From assembly GCA_014872785.1 (NCBI GenBank), contig WKFJ01000040.1:1-64000 (forward strand): DNA of 64,000 nt. The letters run 5' to 3'. Both the position numbers and the translations under genes were made by a program. Shown one piece after another: positions 25,481 through 33,515 of this stretch. Numbering within the stretch: position 1 is the stretch's first letter; every line of letters begins with the position of its first letter. The notes beneath the pieces were generated by a model. That model did no database searches. It was not told where the DNA came from and saw only the letters and a program-made list of their open reading frames with translations. Source of the stretch: Alteromonadaceae bacterium. Lineage in GTDB: Bacteria > Pseudomonadota > Gammaproteobacteria > Enterobacterales > Alteromonadaceae.

Positions 25481-27304
25481 GTGAAAAGCTTTTTCAAATG
25501 GTTGGGCATTAGTGTCCTGACAATTATTCTTTTAGCTCTCGCACTCGGCCTACACGAGTGGCATGCTAAAAAGCCGCTATTCTTTAGAGCTTTTTTAGAC
25601 CGAACCTTGATTAAGGTTGCTTTGGATTCCCCAGAAACTTTGACCTCCATTGGTGTTTTGGAAAATATAGGTTTCAAAGGCCATAACGCAGAACTCAACG
25701 ACAGTAGCCTTGAAAAGGGCGATGAAATGTATGCGATGATCGATGAAGTTCGCTCGACCATGCTCGAATACAAAGACGAGGATTTAGACGAAAATCAAAG
25801 GCTCTCAAAAGAAATCGCTATGTATTTGATAGACGCCGGTGTTGAATCTAAGCCGTATCGCTATCACGATTACCCAGTTAACCAACTATTCGGCGTTCAG
25901 AACGGCTATCCTAGCTTTATGGATGCCCAGCACAGAATCACTGAAGGACAGGATGCAGAGCATTACATTTCGCGTTTGAGCGCGGTGAAAGTGAAGTTTG
26001 CACAAATCATGGAAGGACTAAAATTACGAGAAGAAAACGGCATTATTCCGCCGAAATTCGTGATAGACCGAGTACTTGATGAAATGCGGGGATTCGTGGG
26101 AACTGCTCCTGAAGAGAACATTCTTTATACATCTTTCTCCGCAAAACTAGATAAGATCGAGGAGATACCTGAAGCGGACAAGGCACTATTTTTGTCACGA
26201 GTAGCATCTGAAATTTCCGCCTCAGTTTATCCAACGTATCAATCCTACATTGATTACTTTGCTGCTTTGAAAAGTAAAGCGGGAACGGATGATGGTTTCT
26301 GGCGCTTACCAGGTGGTGATATCGCTTATCAGCAACTTCTAAAATTCTTTACTACAACAGGTTACTCAGCAGATAAAATCCATAATATCGGCTTATCTGA
26401 AGTAGATCGAATACAGGAAGAGATCCTCGCGATATTAGAGGGTGAGGGCTACGACATTAGCACTGGTTTCTACGGCGCGATTGAGACCCTAAAAGCCGAT
26501 GAGTCATTTTATTATCCAGACACTGACGAAGGCCGTGAGCAAATTCTCAAAGACTATCAGACGATAATTGATGAAATTGACGAAGGTATTTCAGAAGCTT
26601 TTAACATACGCCCCAACGCTGGCATGGAAGTAAAACGCATTCCGGAGTTTAAAGAGAAAACTGCACCAGGTGCTTATTACCAGCAACCTTCTATGGATGG
26701 ATCCAGACCGGGCGTATTTTTTGCTAATTTATACGATATAAAAGCCACGCCAAAATACGGTATGCGTACTTTAGCTTATCACGAAGGTGTCCCTGGTCAT
26801 CACTTTCAGGTTGCCATTTCTATGGAGCTAGAAGGGTTACCTATCTTTAGGACACTTTCGCCATTTATTGCATATACAGAGGGCTGGGCATTGTACACCG
26901 AACAACTTGCGTGGGAGATGGGCTTTCAAAATGACCCGTTTGACAATATTGGTCGCTTACAAGCAGAGTTGTTTAGAGCGGTTAGGTTAGTGGTTGATAC
27001 AGGTATCCATGCTAAACGCTGGACAAGAGAAGAAGCGATAGAGTATATGCTGGTGAACACAGGTATTGCTGAGTCTGATGTCGTTTCCGAAATTGAGCGC
27101 TATATAGTTATGCCGGGTCAAGCAACGGCGTATAAAGTCGGTATGATGAAGATTTTGGAAGTGCGCGAAAAAGCCAAAACAGCACTAGGAGAAAAATTCA
27201 GCTTACCTGAATTTCATGATGTCGTGCTGAAAAATGGCGCGGTGCCACTGGATATATTAGAGCGGTTAGTTGACCGTTACATCGAAGAAAAACTCGCGGA
27301 ATAA
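25481..27304 (+). CDS. DUF885-family zinc metallopeptidase, membrane-anchored
   Basis: DUF885 proteins are predicted M1/M2-like metallopeptidases with a gluzincin motif. The motif here is LAYHEGVPGHHFQ near residue 432 (HExxH-like HEGVPGH), with the downstream Glu probably in YTEGWALYTEQLAWE. The family signature MDGSRPGVFFANLYD lies upstream. An N-terminal hydrophobic helix (about 8-24) and short basic start point to export or membrane anchoring; no lipobox is seen. It starts with GTG behind AGGAA. At 607 residues it has the usual length. A paralogue lies at 35401-37266, so two DUF885 enzymes bracket the cyanophycin-like genes. Its natural substrate is unknown. Confidence 0.88.
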   Translation: MKSFFKWLGISVLTIILLALALGLHEWHAKKPLFFRAFLDRTLIKVALDSPETLTSIGVLENIGFKGHNAELNDSSLEKGDEMYAMIDEVRSTMLEYKDEDLDENQRLSKEIAMYLIDAGVESKPYRYHDYPVNQLFGVQNGYPSFMDAQHRITEGQDAEHYISRLSAVKVKFAQIMEGLKLREENGIIPPKFVIDRVLDEMRGFVGTAPEENILYTSFSAKLDKIEEIPEADKALFLSRVASEISASVYPTYQSYIDYFAALKSKAGTDDGFWRLPGGDIAYQQLLKFFTTTGYSADKIHNIGLSEVDRIQEEILAILEGEGYDISTGFYGAIETLKADESFYYPDTDEGREQILKDYQTIIDEIDEGISEAFNIRPNAGMEVKRIPEFKEKTAPGAYYQQPSMDGSRPGVFFANLYDIKATPKYGMRTLAYHEGVPGHHFQVAISMELEGLPIFRTLSPFIAYTEGWALYTEQLAWEMGFQNDPFDNIGRLQAELFRAVRLVVDTGIHAKRWTREEAIEYMLVNTGIAESDVVSEIERYIVMPGQATAYKVGMMKILEVREKAKTALGEKFSLPEFHDVVLKNGAVPLDILERLVDRYIEEKLAE

Positions 27305-27609
27305 CCTAATAAGTCAGAATTAACAAAAGGGAGGCTCGTGCTTCCCTTTTAATTTTTTCATAATGTTTCATTAAACTATCATCTTTTTTGTGAGAAAATA
27401 GGTTACCGAAAAGAAACTATAGGGAAATTTAAGAGCACACTTTTGTGCTTTAACTATTGCAATACGGATAATGACATTTCTCAAATAATCTCCGGCTTTA
27501 ATAAGTGAACTTGTACCGCTTGTTAATCTTGTAACTGTAATTTCCTTACTTCAATTCTTAAATTTCAAAATCACTTTTGATTAATAACATTTCAAGGATA
27601 AAAAGAGCA
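27305..27609. other. Intergenic spacer after the DUF885 gene
   Basis: This 305-bp AT-rich spacer holds the terminator at 27325-27358 and presumably the promoter of the following lipoprotein gene. A TTG at 27577 would extend that gene but has no good Shine-Dalgarno. I see no other gene or RNA. Confidence 0.5.
27325..27358 (+). terminator. Rho-independent terminator after the DUF885 gene
   Basis: AAAAGGGAGGC and GCTTCCCTTTT pair, with one G-U, around TCGT, followed by AATTTTTT. It starts 20 bp after the stop codon. Confidence 0.88.
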
Positions 27610-28404
27610 ATGAAGCATCCGGTTTTACGACTGTTTATCGTAGGGATAAGTATTCTGTTTATGTCTGCGTGTGTCTCGACGTATGTACCTCCAACGCCAA
27701 GTTATAAACTTTCAGCTGGCGATAAAGTGGGTATTCTCATTAGTGCTAAGGACAATCCCACACATACGCATGTTGGGACAACTATTTTTCACAACTTTAC
27801 CAGCGAATACGAATTCGATTGGGGAATAAAACAAGCGATTTTTGAAGAGTTCAAAAATCACATTGAAGGCAAGTCGCCTTACCAAGTCGTCAATTTAGAA
27901 GATTATGCGGTACAGCAAACAGACTTGGCTAAGTTCGTTGAAGTCAAAGATAAGAAATGGTCTTTCACTCAAGCAAATAATGAACTTAGAGAGTCGCTGT
28001 TACAAGCGGGGATTAAAGCGGTAATTCTTATTGAAGAAACACCTGCCCTCGCTGTTTTAGAGTGCAGTGCTTACGGCTGTAGCGAGCACTATAGCCAGGG
28101 ATATGGATTGTTCACACGCAGTTTTTTGGGTATGGACAGATATATGGCTTCTACGAGTTTTCGAGTGCAAATTGAGACGCTAGACGAGCCGATTGACATT
28201 ATGCTGCTTGATGAATTTCGCGAAACTCAACATTATATGAGTAAACACCCTATGTTAGAGGGCTTTACGGATCCTCAGGACTTTAAACAATTAACGGAAG
28301 AAGAAATGGAGCCGGTTAAGGTGGGAATAGTCGGGTATTTCTCTAATTTGGCTTCGATGTTGAAAGGCTTCTTGGAAGGCAGTGCAACGCAGACAAATAG
28401 TTAA
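27610..28404 (+). CDS. Putative lipoprotein of unknown function
   Basis: I do not recognise the family. The chosen ATG at 27610 gives MKHPVLRLFIVGISILFMSAC, a lipoprotein signal with the cysteine at residue 21. The mature protein is about 244 residues, and its start is Pro/Thr-rich (VSTYVPPTPSYKLSAGD). It contains an alternating beta/alpha-looking region (DKVGILISAKDNP, IKAVILIEETPAL) and a small Cys pair (ECSAYGCSEH). No transmembrane segment follows. It stands alone between two terminators, so it is probably monocistronic. Confidence 0.75.
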   Translation: MKHPVLRLFIVGISILFMSACVSTYVPPTPSYKLSAGDKVGILISAKDNPTHTHVGTTIFHNFTSEYEFDWGIKQAIFEEFKNHIEGKSPYQVVNLEDYAVQQTDLAKFVEVKDKKWSFTQANNELRESLLQAGIKAVILIEETPALAVLECSAYGCSEHYSQGYGLFTRSFLGMDRYMASTSFRVQIETLDEPIDIMLLDEFRETQHYMSKHPMLEGFTDPQDFKQLTEEEMEPVKVGIVGYFSNLASMLKGFLEGSATQTNS

Positions 28405-28424
28405 GCAGAATTTGTGGTGTTTAT

Positions 28425-28451
28425 AAAAAAGGTGGCATAGCCACCTTTTTT
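28425..28451. terminator. Bidirectional Rho-independent terminator
   Basis: GGTGGC-ATA-GCCACC is flanked by A6 on the left and T6 on the right. It sits between the convergent lipoprotein and DUF2750 genes and would stop both. Confidence 0.92.
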
Positions 28452-28821
28452 ACTCAAGACGTTCGTGTAACTGATAAGGTGCTAAAATCAGACCTTCATT
28501 GTCTTGATTCGGAAAGGCGACAATCGCAATTTCATCTTCTTCTAGTCCAGGAGTCCAGTCTGCTAGCCATTTCTTTACCGTAACTGCAATGGGTTTGCAA
28601 TGTTGCCACTCATCACTACGCCATAGCTCTGCAAATTGTTTCGTTGGCCAGATGGGTACAAGATCTTCTTCATCTTCACTGTTAAACATAACGGCACCCA
28701 CATCGTCTGCAAGTATCCACATTTCCCCTGATTCTTTTATTGAATCCAGTAAATATTCATAGCGATTGTCGGGATTCTTTTTTAGCACGTCTTCGATTTG
28801 CTGGTCAGTAAGCTGGGTCAT
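28450..28821 (-). CDS. DUF2750-like protein
   Basis: A small acidic cytoplasmic protein of 123 residues. The pattern YEYLLDSIKESGEMWILADD followed by VPIWPTKQFAELW, WLADWTPGLEEDEIAIVAFP and a short C-terminal PYQLHERLE fits the DUF2750 family as I remember it. I chose the ATG at 28821 with GGAA upstream; a TTG at 28833 would add four residues. It lies 42 bp downstream of the cyanophycinase gene on the same strand and may share its transcript. No function is known to me. Confidence 0.65.
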   Translation of the reverse strand: MTQLTDQQIEDVLKKNPDNRYEYLLDSIKESGEMWILADDVGAVMFNSEDEEDLVPIWPTKQFAELWRSDEWQHCKPIAVTVKKWLADWTPGLEEDEIAIVAFPNQDNEGLILAPYQLHERLE

Positions 28822-28863
28822 TAGCGATTCCAATAAAATGTTTGTAGCAGGTTACAATAGATT

Positions 28864-29706
28864 CTAATTCTTTGCGACGATACGGCGACGTTTGGTTGGT
28901 TTGATTTGCGTCCATTTGTTCAAGTCAAATTTTGAGCCATCTACGAGGAAACTCAACGAGACATTGTCCATGTCAATAAGTTCGTCTTCTTTGATGTTGT
29001 GAAAATTGGAGTACTTTAATTTGTCACCATTGAAGGTTACTACGGTGCCTTCACCAAAGACTTCCATTTTATCGTCTGAACCAATGAATGCCGCGGTATC
29101 CTCTGATACACCTATGCCTCGTTTACTGTAACCTGAGGCGAGGAAAGCACAAATTCTGGGAATTCGACCGCGCTCCATAAAGTGAGTGTCGACAGTGATT
29201 CCCGAGGTAATGCCAAAACCCGGTTCAAAAAAGACGGCACCTTTTTGGAAGTCTTTGCCATCGCCTTCGTAGATAAGTGGATCGCTCATGACCATCGCGC
29301 CCGCACTGGTGCCGGCTAAGTGCAAACCAGACAGAAAATGTCGGTCTTTGACGATTTTTAATAGTTCTGTGTGCAGAAACACGTGAGCGAGCTTAACTTG
29401 GTCACCACCGGTAAAGAAAAACATATCCGCTTCTCTGGCTACGTCTAAATAGCGGGAGTCTTCCGTATCTCTTCTTTCCTTGATATCGAGAATGTCAATT
29501 TTATCCACACCTAGTCTGCGGAACGTATCTTGGTATTCTTCACCTAATTCGTAACCGTACATTGAAGCGGTAGGAACCACAGCGATGTGCTTGGCTTTGG
29601 TTTTGTCTACTAGTTTGCGCAATACTCCATTATTGCTGTTTCTGTCCTCTGCTCCTCCAATTAGCGTGAGAGTGCCTTTGTTATTGTGCATTACTGGTAA
29701 TACCAA
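28864..29706 (-). CDS. cphB: Cyanophycinase (peptidase S51 family)
   Basis: Serine exopeptidase that releases beta-Asp-Arg dipeptides from cyanophycin in characterised members. It has 280 residues, with family features in order: LIGGAEDR near 15, VVPTAS near 44, LDIKERR near 74, FFTGGDQVKL near 97, nucleophile serine in LAGTSAGAMV near 131, VDTHFMERGR near 172 and GVSEDTAAF near 200. Where Synechocystis CphB has VDQHF and DEDT, this protein has VDTHF and SEDT, so the substrate may differ. There is no signal peptide, suggesting a cytoplasmic enzyme. It starts with TTG, seven bases after AAGGG; an ATG at 29691 lacks such a site. It follows the CphA-like gene on the same strand after a hairpin. 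Confidence 0.88.
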   Translation of the reverse strand: MVLPVMHNNKGTLTLIGGAEDRNSNNGVLRKLVDKTKAKHIAVVPTASMYGYELGEEYQDTFRRLGVDKIDILDIKERRDTEDSRYLDVAREADMFFFTGGDQVKLAHVFLHTELLKIVKDRHFLSGLHLAGTSAGAMVMSDPLIYEGDGKDFQKGAVFFEPGFGITSGITVDTHFMERGRIPRICAFLASGYSKRGIGVSEDTAAFIGSDDKMEVFGEGTVVTFNGDKLKYSNFHNIKEDELIDMDNVSLSFLVDGSKFDLNKWTQIKPTKRRRIVAKN

Positions 29707-29724
29707 CTATATGCCCTTAATACG

Positions 29725-29757
29725 TAATAAAAGGAGCAAGTACTCACACTTGCTCCT
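29725..29757 (-). terminator. Terminator or attenuator between the CphA-like gene and cyanophycinase
   Basis: A perfect 10-bp stem (AGGAGCAAGT with ACTTGCTCCT, 6-nt loop) is followed on the minus strand by TTTTATTA. It lies after the CphA-like stop and about 20 bp before the cyanophycinase start, so part of the transcription should end here and the degradative gene may be expressed less or separately. Confidence 0.8.
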
Positions 29758-29795
29758 GATTTTTGTTGTAGGTGGTTTTACACCTTTGTTTTTAT

Positions 29796-31748
29796 TTAGT
29801 GTTTACCGAAATGAGATTTAATTTCGTGCAGTACTAGCGAGAAAAACTCATCTTCAAATTCAACCTGCGAGCGTTCTACATCCGCTTCGCCTCGGCGAAT
29901 TTCAACGTCATTACCGTTGCGAATCATTATTGTGGCGTGAGGCTCTACGTCTTCCGCCAAAATCATTTCAATGTCTGTCGGATCTTCGAGAACTAACAAA
30001 TCCGAGCTATTGTAATACATCCCTTCGGTTTCGTAGACATCTATCGGCATTTCGGCTAACAACATTTCAACGCGCGGGTTACGCAACACGTTACGCATAT
30101 TGGCGTTGTAGTCGCGATTAACAGGAAACTCGTGTTTTTTCAGGAACATACCCTCAGAGCATACTCCGGCAGGGTATCGACAAATTTCATGGTGCATGAT
30201 GTAGTCGATTATCCGTTTCATTGCAGGTTTGCTTAATCGATTGAACGTTAGTATAGGTATACGTGCATCTTCGCGTTCATCAAAATAGGTTTCGATAATG
30301 CGCGTCGGTACATCAATTGAGCGTCCATAAGCGGGTTTCAAATGCATGTAAATCCCGGGTGCAGCGTTGATTTCGATAATACCGAAATTTGACCGACGAC
30401 TGCCTTTGGCAGGTACCCAACTATTGGCAATATCATCCGTAATCACATCGAGCGCGAATACCGTTAGCTTAAAATGTTGCGCGATAGCTCTGCTCATGGC
30501 AATAACATCTGGGTGCACAATGTCCGTCACATCTTCGCTGACACCGCCCAATGATAGGTTTGCGACTTTGCGCAAATGAACTTTTTGTCCTTTTTCTAGA
30601 ACCGAGTTTCTATCAAGACCGCTTTCTTGCAGTGTATTGTCCATCACATCATCGGTGAGTATTTTGCCTAGTGGTGATGTCGCAGTATCGGCACGGATTT
30701 CTTTGCCGTTTTCAATATCAATCAATTCGATAATGCTAGATTCACCGTCACCGATAACAAAGGCGGGTTCGCGTTTAACTGATGCAACAAATTCGCCGTC
30801 GACACAAAGAATTCGGTGGTCGTTGCCGGAAATGAAAGTTTCAACAATGATGCTCTGAGGTTCGCCTTCGGGGATGGCTTCCTGTGCATCGGCAAACGCG
30901 ATTTTTAGTTGTTCTTCATTTTCTATGTTTGCGGTGACACCAATGCCTTTGTGACCTACAACCGGCTTACAAACAACCGGATAGCCAATGTCTTCGGCCG
31001 CATCGAGCGCTTCTTCTAATTCGTAAACTACTTCACCCTCAGGCACTGGAAAACCGTATTCCATTAGAAAGGCCTTACAATCGTCTTTACGACAAGTGAA
31101 GTCTGAGTCGACGTGACTATCGCTATCGAAGGTTGTAGCGATACCGCGGATCATGCTCTTGCCATAACCATATTGAAATAGACCCTCGTCCCATAGGTAA
31201 GTGACTGGTATGCCTTTTTTGGCGGCTGCTTTTATCAAGCTGTAAGACGTTGGTCCGCCAAAGACTGAGCGACTAAAGGATTCTTGCAGCGCCGCAAACT
31301 GGCCGTCATAGTCAAAATCGTTGTTGTCAGGGTCGCAGATATACTCGAACCAATCCCACACAAAATAGACAACCTTCCAAGACGTTGTTTTGTGAACCAC
31401 CTGAAACGCGATACGCGCAGCAGAGCTTTCTTCTTTTTCTTTGACTTCCCACTTTTCCATATGCAGGTTCAAATCCAAGCGATTTACCATTGATACTGCG
31501 TGACCAAAGAGCTGCGCATAGGAACTGAATTCGAGTGTAGCCAACTCGGGTAGCTTTTCAGAAACGGCACTGTGCATATCTGAAAGTGGAATCGGTTTGG
31601 GAGACCCAGTAAATGCAAAATCAAACGCCAACGCTTCACATGATAAATCGGGGTTTGGGCCCACATAATGTCGTAGGTTAAACACATCAAAGGCGTCAGA
31701 TTCTTTGGCATTGGTACGAGTCGTTTGCGCTGTCACAGAATCGGTCAT
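29796..31748 (-). CDS. Cyanophycin-synthetase-like ATP-grasp ligase without a Mur-ligase P-loop
   Basis: This resembles the N-terminal and ATP-grasp parts of cyanophycin synthetase CphA. After an N domain (about 20-160) comes GGPTSYSLIKAAAKKGIPV, then the ATP-grasp domain: GYPVVCKPVVGHKGIGVT near 260, VETFISGNDHRILCVDGEF, KREPAFVIGDGESS, and the metal-binding EINAAPGIYMHL near 457. CphA1 then has a full Mur-ligase domain with GTNGKT; here only about 165 residues follow, with no P-loop but a remnant-like VLRNPRVEMLLAEMPIDVYE. The layout recalls truncated CphA2-type enzymes that join ready-made dipeptides. The ATG at 31748 has AAGGA 7 bp upstream; the GTG at 31790 has none. It has 650 residues. 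The polymer it makes is not known. Confidence 0.82.
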   Translation of the reverse strand: MTDSVTAQTTRTNAKESDAFDVFNLRHYVGPNPDLSCEALAFDFAFTGSPKPIPLSDMHSAVSEKLPELATLEFSSYAQLFGHAVSMVNRLDLNLHMEKWEVKEKEESSAARIAFQVVHKTTSWKVVYFVWDWFEYICDPDNNDFDYDGQFAALQESFSRSVFGGPTSYSLIKAAAKKGIPVTYLWDEGLFQYGYGKSMIRGIATTFDSDSHVDSDFTCRKDDCKAFLMEYGFPVPEGEVVYELEEALDAAEDIGYPVVCKPVVGHKGIGVTANIENEEQLKIAFADAQEAIPEGEPQSIIVETFISGNDHRILCVDGEFVASVKREPAFVIGDGESSIIELIDIENGKEIRADTATSPLGKILTDDVMDNTLQESGLDRNSVLEKGQKVHLRKVANLSLGGVSEDVTDIVHPDVIAMSRAIAQHFKLTVFALDVITDDIANSWVPAKGSRRSNFGIIEINAAPGIYMHLKPAYGRSIDVPTRIIETYFDEREDARIPILTFNRLSKPAMKRIIDYIMHHEICRYPAGVCSEGMFLKKHEFPVNRDYNANMRNVLRNPRVEMLLAEMPIDVYETEGMYYNSSDLLVLEDPTDIEMILAEDVEPHATIMIRNGNDVEIRRGEADVERSQVEFEDEFFSLVLHEIKSHFGKH

Positions 31749-32172
31749 GGGGGTGTCCTTAACAGAGTTGAATTCAGTAGCTTGATACACATGTGAAGGC
31801 TCAAGCTAACAAATGTATTAAAGCATAGCAATAGACTGTCTAATGCCAAACTTCAGGTATAAAAATAGACATTCATGATTTATGGGCAATTATGCAAAGA
31901 GATTATCTCTAACGAGCTAACAAGACTTCACAAATCATTTTATGGCATACAAATTCATCAGAGACCATTTGCAATTATTTTCCACTCGCTTATGGTTATT
32001 AGCAGAACCTGTTATCACTTAACATAAAAAATAAACAAAAGATAAATAGGCTCTAGTTGCTGCGTCATAAATTGTTGTCCCCAGGATAGACGAAACAGAG
32101 GTAGCAACAGCCAACTATACTGTCACAAATCGAATCAAGTTAGCGCGCCAAACTAACACCAATGAGGTCAGG
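31749..32172. promoter_or_regulatory. Divergent promoter region between the two ATP-grasp genes
   Basis: This AT-rich spacer of about 420 bp separates the minus-strand CphA-like gene from the plus-strand ATP-grasp gene and must carry both promoters. It contains the perfect 13-nt palindrome AGAGATTATCTCT at 31898-31910, a plausible operator. I could not pick a single convincing -35/-10 pair and see no small gene. Confidence 0.55.
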
Positions 32173-33438
32173 ATGAGTATTGAGCAAGACTTTTCTATTT
32201 TTACCGGGCAATCGTTTTCGGAACTCTTTAAAAACGATATTCAAGATGCAAAGTACGGCTATTTTGTATCTTATCCGAGTACAGCTGGGTGGAGTCATTA
32301 TCCCAACACGCAAAAATATCTAATTCAGGACGGTAACTCCGAAGAGCGCAAGGTCGCGTACAACAAAACGGCTCAAATGGAGCCATGGCGCGTCACCTCA
32401 GTGATGGGAGATGATATCCCGACAATTCTGATGGAAAAGCCGTCTGATGCTTTACTGAACTATTGGCGCGAACACTTTGGTCATAAGTACGACAATCTAG
32501 ATATTTATCCGCACCAAAGCGTGTTTGATGAACTCAATCAATCTGACAAGTACGACAAGATCCTCACCCTATTCCCATTTGACCATCTCGCACCAGAAAA
32601 GCACGCGGTGAACCCTGATGAACACTACCGACTATTGAGCAAAGTCACACTTGCCGAAATGGGAGTGCACTACCCTAACTTTACTGCTTACGACTTGCAT
32701 GAAGTCAATATTGAAGATGTAAAAACCCCAGATGAATTTCCATTTTTGGTGAAGGTGTCGCATGGCTTGGCGGGTGAAGGTACTTACATTATTCGCAACA
32801 AAGAAGACTTGGATTTTTGCGCCATTGATATCCGTCAATATTTGAAGATGGGACTCGTGCGCACAGTACTGGTTTCGGAATTTGTATTAAACGAGGTGGG
32901 TAACTATTGCGTTCAGTTTTACGTTGATAAGCAAGGCAAAGCAACCTTGCTTGGCGCTACTAACCAAATGGTAACTGAAGACGGTGAAATGATTGGTGGC
33001 GTGATCCGTTACAGCGACACCATGGATAAGTTTCACCACAAAATCGCTGTGCTCAGTCGATTTTTACACAAGCATGGCTATTTTGGCGTTGTCGGAGTAG
33101 ACGTATTAGAAAATATGGACGGTGAAATGTTTGTCATTGATGCCAATATTCGCGTCAATGGATCTACTCCCTTGTGTGTGCTTAGGCATAACCTGAAACA
33201 AGAAAAGAAGGAATATGCTAAGTTCTCCACGGGGTACACCATCGACTGTACAATCGATGAAGCGATGGTGCGGCTGCACAGAGATCTTGAACACAAAGAC
33301 TTTGTTATTGTGTCTGCAAATGAGTTTATAGAAGACCGAAAAATTAAAACACAGTTTTATGGTATTGTGGCTGGTGAAACGCTAGATCAAATGTTTGCTA
33401 TTGAAAACCGTTTGCGCATGTTAGGCGTACACGGCTAG
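32173..33438 (+). CDS. Uncharacterised ATP-grasp ligase, possible dipeptide ligase
   Basis: A 421-residue protein with an ATP-grasp fold: the phosphate-binding loop KVSHGLAGEGTYII near residue 194, a lid or hinge stretch VSEFVLNEVGNYCVQFYVD, and the metal-binding tail FVIDANIRVNGSTPL near 320 (Asp-x-Asn). The N-terminal 150 residues have no motif I recognise. ATP-grasp enzymes join a carboxylate to an amine via an acyl phosphate. Its place opposite the CphA-like enzyme suggests it could make a dipeptide or capped monomer for polymerisation (inference). GAGGTCAGG precedes the ATG. A terminator follows, so M20 expression may be separate. Confidence 0.8.
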   Translation: MSIEQDFSIFTGQSFSELFKNDIQDAKYGYFVSYPSTAGWSHYPNTQKYLIQDGNSEERKVAYNKTAQMEPWRVTSVMGDDIPTILMEKPSDALLNYWREHFGHKYDNLDIYPHQSVFDELNQSDKYDKILTLFPFDHLAPEKHAVNPDEHYRLLSKVTLAEMGVHYPNFTAYDLHEVNIEDVKTPDEFPFLVKVSHGLAGEGTYIIRNKEDLDFCAIDIRQYLKMGLVRTVLVSEFVLNEVGNYCVQFYVDKQGKATLLGATNQMVTEDGEMIGGVIRYSDTMDKFHHKIAVLSRFLHKHGYFGVVGVDVLENMDGEMFVIDANIRVNGSTPLCVLRHNLKQEKKEYAKFSTGYTIDCTIDEAMVRLHRDLEHKDFVIVSANEFIEDRKIKTQFYGIVAGETLDQMFAIENRLRMLGVHG

Positions 33439-33464
33439 TTACCAAAAAAACGAACGAAGGAAGA

Positions 33465-33490
33465 GGGGGACGTTTTGTCCCCTTTTATTT
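33465..33490 (+). terminator. Rho-independent terminator after the ATP-grasp gene
   Basis: GGGGAC-GTTTT-GTCCCC is followed by TTTTATTT. It lies 26 bp before the M20 hydrolase gene, so it either ends the transcript or attenuates read-through. Confidence 0.85.
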
Positions 33491-33515
33491 ATCGCGAACC
33501 TAAGAGTATATAAAA

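Noticed and set aside
27577-27609. TTG-initiated extension of the lipoprotein gene
   Set aside because: The extension would add eleven residues before the signal peptide and has no ribosome-binding site; the ATG at 27610 gives a clean lipoprotein signal.
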